From Spirochaetota bacterium (GTDB lineage Bacteria; Spirochaetota; Spirochaetia; DSM-27196; PWMO01): a stretch of DNA of 14,750 nt. The notes beneath the pieces are model-generated. The model saw only the letters and a list, made by a program, of their open reading frames with translations, was not told where the DNA came from and did no database searches. The number at the start of each line of letters is the position of its first letter. The stretch's first letter is position 1. The position numbers and the translations under genes were made by a program. The stretch covers positions 1 through 14,750 of the forward strand of contig JAAAOR010000121.1 of the NCBI GenBank assembly GCA_009908735.1. The letters run 5' to 3'. Shown here piece after piece: positions 7,399 to 13,220 of this stretch.

Positions 7399-7705
7399 TC
7401 CTTAGTGCAGCCTCAAGCTCGTCCAGTTTCGTGACGCCCAGTGAGCCCACAAAGTCCGTGAGTCTTGCCTTCGCAATACTCAACAATCCGTCGCAGTGTA
7501 TGGCGCTATAGTGCTTCAGCCCTTCTGGTTCACCCACCTCGACCTGGGTCTCGAGCCCGAGGTACTTGGAGTACACTGGTGCGCAGATCACCGTCTCATA
7601 GCGAGACTCAATCAGAAGTTGTCTACTGACCACGACAACGGCACGTCTACGCTTTGGATCCGGAGCTGAAGGTTTTCTCACGAGGAAGATGTCACCTCGT
7701 GTCAT
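7379..7705 (-). CDS. mazF: MazF/PemK-type endoribonuclease toxin
   Basis: Sequence-specific mRNA interferase of the MazF/PemK/Kid fold. The 108-residue protein starts TRGDIFLVRKP (family R-G-D/E-I/V-W), continues KRRRAVVVVSRQ (the conserved R-R/P-V-V-V-V-S strand with catalytic-region Arg and Ser) and CAPVYSKYLGLETQVEV, and closes with KARLTDFVGSLGVTKLDELEAAL, the usual C-terminal helix. It starts with ATG overlapping the mazE stop by four bases (ATGA), the standard coupling of this operon type. It lies on the strand opposite to the cassette direction. It appears intact, in contrast to the toxins of the two preceding cassettes. Confidence 0.9.
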   Translation of the reverse strand: MTRGDIFLVRKPSAPDPKRRRAVVVVSRQLLIESRYETVICAPVYSKYLGLETQVEVGEPEGLKHYSAIHCDGLLSIAKARLTDFVGSLGVTKLDELEAALRIALQIE

Positions 7706-7929
7706 TCGTCATCCTGGAACTCAAGAGCGTCTCTGGCCTCATCATTGAGCTGATCTGCATTGGCGCTGATCAACTCCATCTCCCGTTGATCCCGCACACG
7801 CTGGCGTCGCAACTCCAGATATTCCCAAGTGGCCGTTTCTATGAAGGCGGACCGGTTATCCGAGCTCGTTTCGGCGGAGATTGCCTGTAGTAGCTCCTCA
7901 GAAAGCGTCACAGACGTCTTTACTTTCAT
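7702..7929 (-). CDS. mazE: RHH-type antitoxin of the MazF-like toxin
   Basis: A 75-residue antitoxin. MKVKTSVTLSEELLQAI is a ribbon-helix-helix strand and helix, SSDNRSAFIETATWEYLELR is the second helix, and the acidic tail (ANADQLNDEARDALEFQDDE) would wrap the toxin. It belongs with the RHH partners of MazF (MazE6/MazE9-like in layout) rather than the AbrB-like E. coli MazE. It is transcribed first, ahead of mazF, on the minus strand, from a promoter that touches the attC at 7965. GGAGG stands only one base before the ATG, too close for normal use; with the likely transcription start at or near the ATG the message may be leaderless. Confidence 0.85.
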   Translation of the reverse strand: MKVKTSVTLSEELLQAISAETSSDNRSAFIETATWEYLELRRQRVRDQREMELISANADQLNDEARDALEFQDDE

Positions 7930-7935
7930 ACCTCC

Positions 7936-7965
7936 ATAATACCACTAGTATCTTGCTAAATGCAA
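7936..7965 (-). promoter_or_regulatory. mazEF promoter abutting attC site 3
   Basis: On the minus strand TTGCAT (7965-7960) and TATTAT (7941-7936) are separated by 18 bases. The predicted start of transcription is about 7929, the first base of mazE. The -35 box touches the left core of the attC, so cassette exchange could alter it. Confidence 0.55.
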
Positions 7966-8099
7966 CATAACAACGTCTTCCAGCAGAAGCCGGCCTTCAA
8001 CGTCTCGGTGAAGGAAAGTCTCTCCATTCTACCTTATCGTCTGGCCCTTACGGGAATCAGAATCGCTCCGCCCGGCTCAGCTGAAGACGTCCGTTATAG
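7965..8099 (+). other. attC site 3 (between mazEF and Phd/PIN cassettes)
   Basis: Left core ACATAAC (7965-7971), right core GTTATAG (8093-8099), 135 bp. Inner arms CGTCTTC and GAAGACG are perfectly complementary, followed by AGC/GCT and AGCCGG/CCGGCT-like pairing with unpaired extra bases on the left arm. The central CGTCTGGCCCTTACGGG is shared with sites 2 and 4 apart from one base in the site-2/4 context. Confidence 0.82.
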
Positions 8100-8229
8100 C
8101 GCGCCATCCCCCGATCGTGCGATTCCCAAGGGTGTCCAGTCATCCGCAGAATGCCAAATGCCACAAGGGTTGGGTCAGAAGAGCGCCTTGCGGTTTCATG
8201 ACAAGCCTTTTCGACTGTGTTTGGAGGCG
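8100..8229. other. Leader of the Phd/PIN cassette
   Basis: About 130 bases between the attC core and the antitoxin promoter. I see no gene and no strong repeat here; it may be filler or the decayed end of an older cassette gene. Confidence 0.4.
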
Positions 8230-8259
8230 TTGACAATCGCGTGACAATAAGCTTACTCT
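8230..8259 (+). promoter_or_regulatory. Promoter of the Phd/PIN operon
   Basis: TTGACA (8230-8235), a consensus -35, is followed at 18 bases by TACTCT (8254-8259). The message would begin near 8266, just before the GGAG (8262-8265 region) and ATG 8276, so a very short leader is expected. Confidence 0.55.
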
Positions 8260-8275
8260 AGATGTGGAGTACACA

Positions 8276-8563
8276 ATGAAGTTCATTACCGTCCGTGACA
8301 TTCGAACCTCTCCGGCCGAGATCTGGAAGCAGCTTCCCGAGGAACAGGAGATGGTCATTACGAACAACGGGAGACCCATAGCCCTTCTCACCCCACTCTC
8401 AGACGAGACCCTGGAAGAGACCTTGTCTGCGGTGCGTCGCGCCAGGGCCGTGAACGCCGTGCATCAGATGCGCCGACTCGCCCGTGAACGAGGTCTCGAT
8501 GAGATGAGCGAAGATGACATCCAAGCAGAGATCGACGCAGTCCGGCGCGAACGCTCCAGATGA
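8276..8563 (+). CDS. Phd/YefM-like antitoxin
   Basis: A 95-residue antitoxin. MKFITVRDIRTSPAEIWKQL and EMVITNNGRPIALLTPL are the strand-helix-strand core of the Phd/YefM fold, which dimerises on DNA; the long, charged C-terminal helix (RRARAVNAVHQMRRLARERG and onwards) should bind the toxin. ATG 8276 is chosen over an in-frame codon at 8264 because GGAG stands six bases before it and the conserved fold starts here. It ends with an ATGA overlap with the PIN gene (8560-8563). Both genes are intact, and this is the one cassette here in which neither a broken gene nor a reversed orientation is seen. Confidence 0.88.
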   Translation: MKFITVRDIRTSPAEIWKQLPEEQEMVITNNGRPIALLTPLSDETLEETLSAVRRARAVNAVHQMRRLARERGLDEMSEDDIQAEIDAVRRERSR

Positions 8564-8958
8564 CGATCGTACTGGATACCAACGTACTCGTCTCGGGTGT
8601 CCTAAAGCCGCACAGCATTCCAGGTTCTATCCTCAACGCCATACTCGATGAGCGCGTAGCTGTGCTCGTTGATGATCGAATCCTTTCGGAGTACCGCGAT
8701 GTTTTGGAGCGTCCGAAGTTCGATTTCCCACCAAGCTACATCGAATCGGTTCTCGAGTTCTTCGAGCACCGGGGAGACCATGTCACTGCTCCCCCAGTAT
8801 CAGAACGGTTGGCCGACCCGACCGACCTGCCTTTCTACGAGGTAGCGATTGCCGGCGTAGCGGACTTCTTGGTGACGGGAAACGGGCGACACTTTCCCGA
8901 CAGGCATTTCGTAGTATCTCCAAAAGAGTTCATCTCCATTCTCCGAGGCTATGAGTAA
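8560..8958 (+). CDS. PIN-domain ribonuclease toxin
   Basis: A 132-residue PIN nuclease of the COG1569-type 'toxin component of a putative TA system, PIN family'. VLDTNVLVSG near the N-terminus gives the first metal-binding Asp; LSEYRDVLERPKF is the conserved segment carrying the Glu; DPTDLPFYEVAIAGVADFLVTGN provides the central Asp residues and the strand before the last acid; and GRHFP...VVSPKEFI closes the fold. PIN toxins cut RNA (tRNA or rRNA in studied VapC). Pairing with a Phd-like antitoxin through a four-base overlap supports a type II operon. The stop is 26 bases before attC site 4. Confidence 0.9.
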   Translation: MTIVLDTNVLVSGVLKPHSIPGSILNAILDERVAVLVDDRILSEYRDVLERPKFDFPPSYIESVLEFFEHRGDHVTAPPVSERLADPTDLPFYEVAIAGVADFLVTGNGRHFPDRHFVVSPKEFISILRGYE

Positions 8959-8984
8959 CGCTTCGTCGTTGCAGGCCAGGCGCG

Positions 8985-9118
8985 CTATAACAAGCGCTGC
9001 GAGCAGTCGCCTGACTCCAATGTCTGAATTCACGGGAACCCTGGATTCTACGTTTGCGTCTGGCCCTTACGGGCACGACTTCCGCTGGGCACGGCCCAGC
9101 TCAAGCGCTCCGTTACGC
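8985..9118 (+). other. attC site 4 (right end of the array)
   Basis: Left core CTATAAC (8985-8991), right core GTTACGC (9112-9118), 134 bp. It is near-identical to site 2 inside, but the right core ACGC differs, as expected because those bases belong to whatever follows. No further attC is seen to the right, so it marks the array border in this window. Confidence 0.85.
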
Positions 9119-9191
9119 AACACTCAGCATACCCGCAACATGGTCGACGCACAGTCGATTATGCAACCGGCTGCGGTGAGGCGTCCGGTGA

Positions 9192-9898
9192 TCAGGCAGA
9201 GCGGCCGGCGGCGAGCCAGTGCAGGTTGCGTATCTGACCTGCATCGACCACGCGACCGCCAAGGAAAGATCCGAGCGAGATCCCCAGATACAGAAACGAC
9301 GCATTCAACGCGAGAACGGCGTTGGCAAGCCCGGGGGAGAGACCGACGAGGTGGGCCTGCTGCGGCGCATTGAACCCGAGACCGACGTAGCCCCAGACTG
9401 CAATAGCCACCGCCGCCGAGGTTGCCGACGAATCCGGCGGTACCGTTTGCAAGGAACAGTAGCGTGATGCCGACCGCACCGTTCTGAACACGGTCCTGAA
9501 CGTATGGTGCGATGTAGGTGAAGACGCTGAGCTGTGCGGCCATTTGCACGAGCGTGACCACCAGTGTCGCCATAAGCAGGGGCTGTCGAAGCGCCTGGGC
9601 GAAGACCCGGCGGTCAACCGGCGCGGCGTCCATCCGTCGCGGAAGTAGTCCGGCGACAAACACCACCGAGATTATTGCCGGAGCGGCCACCGCGGCGAAG
9701 GTAAGCCGCCAGCCGACGACGAGGCCGAGGTAGGTTCCGAACGGCGCTCCCAGCGCGGTCGCCGCGGTGAACCCCGCGAAGACAAGCGCGATTGCTCGGC
9801 TTCGTTCCTCAGGCGGGGATAAGTGCGCGGCAACCGCCGAGGCCTACGGCGAAGTTTACAAACGCCGTCGCGTATAACGGTCCCTTTTTCTGGGTCAC
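9192..9898 (-). pseudogene. MFS exporter (AraJ/DHA1-like), with internal deletions
   Basis: Remains of a 12-helix major facilitator, probably a drug or sugar exporter. GTG 9898, preceded by AAGGAG, opens with TQKKGPLYATAFVNFAVGLGG. The next recognisable part, in another frame, is AVAAHLSPPEERSRAIALVF with FGTYLGLVVGWRLTFAAVAA, normally helices 5-6, so helices 1-4 are largely gone (junction about 9836-9850). The frame runs to LLFLANGTAGFVGNL and then jumps, near 9408-9422, to AAVAIAVWGYVGLGFNAPQQ and SFLYLGISLGSFLGGRVVDAG, with about 45 residues missing. The stop is at 9192-9194. The ribosome binding site and both ends survive while two interior pieces are lost. It lies downstream of the DJ-1-type gene on the same strand, 40 bases away, and was probably in one operon with it. 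Confidence 0.8.
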
Positions 9899-9937
9899 AC
9901 ACGTTCTCCTTTCAGTCGGTAGCACCGAGTACGCGGC

Positions 9938-10544
9938 CTACCGACCGAGCGCGTCGATTACCAGCTCGGCAGTCTCTCTACCGCTGTTTTGTTGCTGTCC
10001 CGTTACGAGGTGCCCGTCGCGAACGGCAAACGACTCGAAGGCGTTCTTGCTGACGTAGTTCGCGCCGAGCTTTCGTGCCTCGTCCTCGATGTAGATCAGC
10101 AGCGAGGTGCCGTGGCACAGCGCAGCGCTCACCTTTCCCTCACGGTAGAACTCGGTGAACAGCGCCTGCAGCCCGGTCGCTTCGGAAAAGGTGAACATCG
10201 GCGATTGACCGCCGGCGACGACGATGGCGTAGAACTCGTCGGCCGAGATCGAGGATACGGCCGGGGTATTCTCAATAAGCGACATGAACTCTTCCGAATG
10301 AACGTACCCGAGGCTCAGGACGTCCGTCCGCCTTCGAGTAACCGCTCTCGTCTCTCGGATCGCTCATAGCATCGAACTCCACCGGTCCGCCGTCCGGGCT
10401 CGCGACGGTCACGTCGTAGCCGGCATGGCGAAACTCGTAGTAGGCATGGGTGAGCTCGGAGGCCCAGAATCCCACCGGGCCGCCGACAGTTGTTGATGTT
10501 GCCGGGTTGGCAACGAGCATCAGAATGCGCTTTGATTTGTTCAT
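9938..10544 (-). pseudogene. DJ-1/PfpI family protein, frameshifted and shortened
   Basis: DJ-1/PfpI proteins of this group act as glyoxalase/deglycase-like or chaperone proteins with a Cys nucleophile. From ATG 10544 the N-terminal part reads ILMLVANPA, GGPVGFWASELTHAYYEF and FDAMSDPRDESGYSK. Near 10322-10328 one extra G (GGACGGACG on the minus strand) breaks the frame; removing it restores DVLSLGYVHSEEFMSLIENTP. The second part keeps VAGGQSPMFTF, the nucleophile elbow AALCHGTS and FAVRDGHLVTGQQQNS. Between CHGTSLL and IEDEARKLG about 40 residues normal for the family are missing (near 10090-10105). A frameshift plus a deletion make a functional product unlikely. An HxlR gene piece lies divergently upstream, a common pairing for this family. 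Confidence 0.85.
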
Positions 10545-10576
10545 GACCCGAATCTAAACGCTATCGGGCAGCGGTC

Positions 10577-10605
10577 AAGTACGCACTTTTCCGTAACCTG
10601 GTTAC
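10577..10605. promoter_or_regulatory. Candidate HxlR operator in the divergent intergenic region
   Basis: AAGT-ACGC-ACTT (10577-10588) and the perfect inverted repeat GTAACC-T-GGTTAC (10593-10605) lie between the divergent DJ-1-type and HxlR-type genes. HxlR regulators commonly bind such palindromes between divergent genes. The site survives although both genes are damaged. Confidence 0.5.
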
Positions 10606-10631
10606 CGCGAGGTTCGAATTGGGGGTTTGGC

Positions 10632-10823
10632 GTGCCGCGTTACGAATACAACGGTCGCGTTCTCAACAATCCCCTTGAGTTCGCGTTGATGAAGGTGGGT
10701 GGTAAGTGGAAGATGCCGATCCTCTATCGGCTTAAAATGCGCCCGTGGCGGTTCGGCGAGTTGCAGCGGGATCTGCCCGGCATCACGCGCAACATTCGCG
10801 GAGATACAGGGAGGAGCAGATGA
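10632..10823 (+). pseudogene. HxlR-family regulator, 5' fragment
   Basis: The N-terminal half of a winged-helix HxlR transcription factor: MPRYEYNGRVLNNPLEFAL, GGKWKMPILYRL and RPWRFGELQRDLPGIT cover the first helices and the start of the recognition region. After GIT, at about 10785-10800, the family sequence stops and the frame runs for eleven unrelated residues to a stop; the recognition helix, wing and dimer helix are absent (about 50 residues). The lost piece ends just before the ribosome binding site of the next gene, so the deletion joined this gene's middle to the following leader. GTG is the start, with the conserved opening MPRYEYNG supporting it. Confidence 0.8.
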
Positions 10824-11274
10824 ATATCGCAGTTGTGGGCACAGGGCGCATCGGCACAGCGCTTGCCGGCGCATGGAAGCGGGCGCGGTGCTCGCGGAGA
10901 CGGTAGCGACTCTCGATCTCGACGGCACGCTGGTCATCGACTGTACGAACGGCGGGGACACGGCCGAGCGCACGACGGTGCAGGTGATCGCCACGCTCGC
11001 GTCCAGCGCGACGGTCGTGAAGGCTTTCAACACCCTCGGAGTGGAAAACCTCCGCGCGCCGGACTTCGAGGGCGGCCGCCCGGATCTCCTCTACGTGTCG
11101 AGCGACGACGCGCGGCGGGAGTCGGTGGAGACGCTCATCTCGGATGTCGGGCTGCATCCCGTCCGCGTGGGCGACCTCGGAGCGACAGGAGTCCTCGACG
11201 CAGCAACACGTTTCTGTTTCGCCCTCTCCGGAGTGTTCGGGCGTCACGTGACCTACGCCCTGCTTCGCAGTTGA
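10820..11274 (+). pseudogene. NADPH-dependent F420 reductase-like protein, internal deletion
   Basis: A Rossmann-fold oxidoreductase of the NADP-dependent F420-reductase/NAD-binding family. ATG 10820, preceded by GGAGG, begins MNIAVVGTGRIGTALAGAW, the dinucleotide-binding GxGxxG loop. Near 10872-10885 the frame changes and the sequence resumes with GAVLAETVATLDLDGTLVIDCTN, KAFNTLGVENL, DLLYVSSDDARRESVETLI and VGLHPVRVGDL to a normal C-terminus. About 50 residues between the first and fourth strands are missing. A separate ATG at 10873 could start the tail, but it would lack the nucleotide-binding loop. Confidence 0.78.
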
Positions 11275-11429
11275 CTCAACGCGCGCCGGCGATCGGTGAG
11301 GAGATTTCGTAAAGACACGGGAACGATCGCGTTTTGCCGGCATATAGCGCCGGCAGGCGGCTGGTGGAGGGACCCACCGCGTCTTTTAGAGAAGAAAGAG
11401 CTGTCTTGGCATGGTTTGCGCCGGGAGAC
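11275..11429. other. Unassigned stretch before the IS remnant
   Basis: About 150 bases without a recognised gene. A short inverted pair GCCGGC...GCCGGC occurs at 11337-11356 (GCCGGCATATAGCGCCGGC), which could act as a hairpin ending the preceding transcript. Nothing else is seen. Confidence 0.4.
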
Positions 11430-11558
11430 TGACACACGTATCCGGAGACGAAAACCTGCTTGAGGGTGGGGTCTATGGGAAAGCAAGGAAAGTGTCCTGC
11501 CGAGGTACGAGAGCGAACGGTGAACAACGAATCAATCCTATGCCCGGAGGGTGTGTCA
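11430..11558 (+). mobile_element. IS3-type insertion-sequence remnant (129 bp) with terminal inverted repeats
   Basis: The ends are TGACACAC (11430-11437) and GTGTGTCA (11551-11558), perfect 8-bp inverted repeats extended by CCGG at near-equal distance on each side and bearing the 5'-TG...CA-3' tips usual for IS3. Inside, ATG 11474 starts MGKQGKCPAEVRERTV, which matches the opening of IS3-family OrfA (K-x-x-xEVRERAV) and then breaks off. So the element is an internally deleted copy keeping both ends, comparable to a MITE. No target duplication is evident. Confidence 0.65.
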
Positions 11559-12329
11559 GCCGATGATTCCCGGGATCAAATACGCCAGAGCCATCAACGG
11601 AAGCAGGAAATGCAATATCCACGACGCCGTAGTTGATCTGGTCTTGTAGGCAACGAAGGGGACAATGAGATACATCGGTAGATCGGTTAGCACGTTCCAG
11701 TAGGTGTACAGGTGGAACGGGATAGTCCACAGGAGGCCGTTTACTACAAACGCTGCGGCACCGTACTTCTGCTCCATCCGGGGCAGCGCAAACCCGCGCC
11801 ACAAAGTTTCCTCCAACGTGACCATTACGGCAAGCCACACCAACCAGAAGGGGATAAGCCACCATTGGCCCTCCATCGAGACTCCGAAGAAGGTTGCCTC
11901 ACCGCTGCGACCGGCAGCGGCTGCATAGGGATCGACGAAGAGCTCCGGCACCACCGGCTGCAAGGGAAAGAGCTCCCGCAGTATCGGTTGCGTCCACTCC
12001 ATGGCAAAGCTCAAAACGCCGGTAGCGAGAAAGCCTGCGGCGATCCACTTCCAATCGGAGGCGCGAGGTGGTCGCAGACGGATCCTGCGACCAAACGAGC
12101 GCACGTCGTGGCCGGGCTTTCGGAGATAGTTGCCGACAACGACTGCGTTCGTAAGCGCCAGCGGAATGAACAGTGCGAGCGACCAGCTCCAGATAAGCGG
12201 GAATCCGGACGCGACCCAGCGGGGAACGGCCAGATACGTCAGGGCCAGAATTCCCAGTCCCGGCACTCCGAAGAGCGCGAGGGACTCAGTCCATGACATC
12301 GGCTGTAGAGCCGACGATCTGTTCTCCAT
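11556..12329 (-). CDS. CPBP-family intramembrane metalloprotease
   Basis: A 257-residue membrane protein of the CPBP (CAAX/Abi/Rce1) family: glutamate-metal proteases involved in prenyl-protein processing in eukaryotes and in bacteriocin immunity or unknown roles in bacteria. There are about seven hydrophobic helices. The catalytic motif EETLWRGF (EExxxR) is near residues 168-175, and motif 2 is VNGLLWTIPFHLY with its His. The third motif, WILHFLLPL, keeps His but has Pro/Leu where Asn/Asp is more usual. ATG 12329 follows AAAGGAGG by 7 bases. The TGA stop is made of the outer three bases of the IS remnant, so the natural C-terminus may have been replaced or trimmed by the insertion. Substrate unknown. 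Confidence 0.82.
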   Translation of the reverse strand: MENRSSALQPMSWTESLALFGVPGLGILALTYLAVPRWVASGFPLIWSWSLALFIPLALTNAVVVGNYLRKPGHDVRSFGRRIRLRPPRASDWKWIAAGFLATGVLSFAMEWTQPILRELFPLQPVVPELFVDPYAAAAGRSGEATFFGVSMEGQWWLIPFWLVWLAVMVTLEETLWRGFALPRMEQKYGAAAFVVNGLLWTIPFHLYTYWNVLTDLPMYLIVPFVAYKTRSTTASWILHFLLPLMALAYLIPGIIG

Positions 12330-12348
12330 ATTCGTTCCTCCTTTCGTG

Positions 12349-13220
12349 TTACGGCCGTCCGACGGCTAAAACGACGACGGTGTGATTGCGCTCCGGTGCC
12401 GTGACGGGCCACACGAGGCAGTCACCCCGGACGCTTGCGTTCACGTAATACTCGAAGTCATCCTCCTGCTGCGGCACGTCGACGGCAAACACCGCGCCGG
12501 CAATCCGTTCCATGGTGAGCTCCCGGTAGCCGGTCCCTCCCATCGGCCGCACATAGATCCGCGGCGGGATAGGCCGAAGGCGGAATCGGCCGCAAGAGTC
12601 CGCGGCGGAGCTCATCCTCAAAGCGATCGAGTATGATTGCCTTCCAGTTGACGATCTGGAATTGGATGATCTCACCGATATCACTTGCGTTTCGCGCCTG
12701 GAAGTCGTCGACAAAGGAGTGCTCCCGGCGCAATCGCCGCCACGCGGTGGGGTTGCTCAAGACCTCCCCGGGCCCCATTCGGTCCAGCCGGTCGGCGTGG
12801 GAACCTCGCCGTCGTGACGCCGACTTCGCGGACAAACCCGAACGCCGTCTCGAGCAGCGCCCCGACTCGATTGAAGACCTCGCATCCCAGGTACTAAGTG
12901 CCCATGTGCGCTCGCGATGGGTGTGAGCGTAGGTTGCGGGATAAGACCACGACACGGTCCCGTCGGCATTGACGTCTTGCGAGAGTCCGACCCAGACGGT
13001 CGGTTCGGGGCCCGTGCGGTAGTCGTTGTCACGCATCCACTGATCTCCGTAGCGGGTCATGTAGGTGTGAAACCCGACAAAGTTCATGCCGAGCTTCGGA
13101 AGCTGGGAGAAGGGAATCGCTACGAAGAGGCAGCAATTCGCCGGTACGGAGATATGCGTAGCGCCGTACTTCTTGGGCGACCAGAAATAGAGAAACAATG
13201 AGGGACGTATTGTGATTCAT
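12349..13220 (-). pseudogene. Decayed glycoside-hydrolase-like protein
   Basis: Pieces of one larger protein in changing frames. From ATG 13220: LVAQEVRRYAYLRTGELLPL, like the opening carbohydrate-active domain of alpha-glucuronidase-type enzymes. In another frame (around 12880-13110): LGMNFVGFHTYM, GPEPTVWVGLSQDVNADGTV and SYPATYAHTHRERTWALSTWD. Then LLETAFGFVREVGVTTARFP in a third frame, followed by FVDDFQARNASDIGEIIQFQ. Finally, from about 12590 to the stop at 12349, YVRPMGGTGYRELTMERIAG, DDFEYYVNASVRGD and WPVTAPERNHTVVVLA, a typical C-terminal domain of large glycoside hydrolases. At least three frame changes and missing interior segments show decay. The exact family is not settled from sequence reading alone. 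Its start overlaps that of the divergent GH43 gene. Confidence 0.6.

Larger units (their letters stand above)
4817..9118 (+). mobile_element. Integron-type cassette array of toxin-antitoxin genes, no integrase in view
   Basis: Four attC-like sites in the same orientation divide this stretch into cassettes. With exchange between G and TT of the right core, the complete cassettes are 5526-6831 (fic), 6832-8093 (mazEF plus grpB fragment, genes reversed) and 8094-9112 (Phd/PIN pair). The first unit, holding the BrnT/RHH pair, ends at 5525; its left border is not seen. Genes sit within tens of bases of the sites, and the RHH stop codon lies inside an attC, the packing expected of cassettes. No tyrosine-recombinase integrase or attI is visible, so locally this is a CALIN-type cluster. 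Stable chromosomal arrays are known to be rich in toxin-antitoxin cassettes, and a chromosomal integron is known in the spirochaete Treponema denticola. The left border given here is the first codon of the open frame and is approximate. Confidence 0.82.

Noticed and set aside
10783..11343. Minus-strand frame of 186 codons opposite the F420-reductase-like remnant
   Set aside because: Shadow of the coding strand; the + strand translation matches a known family and the minus one does not.
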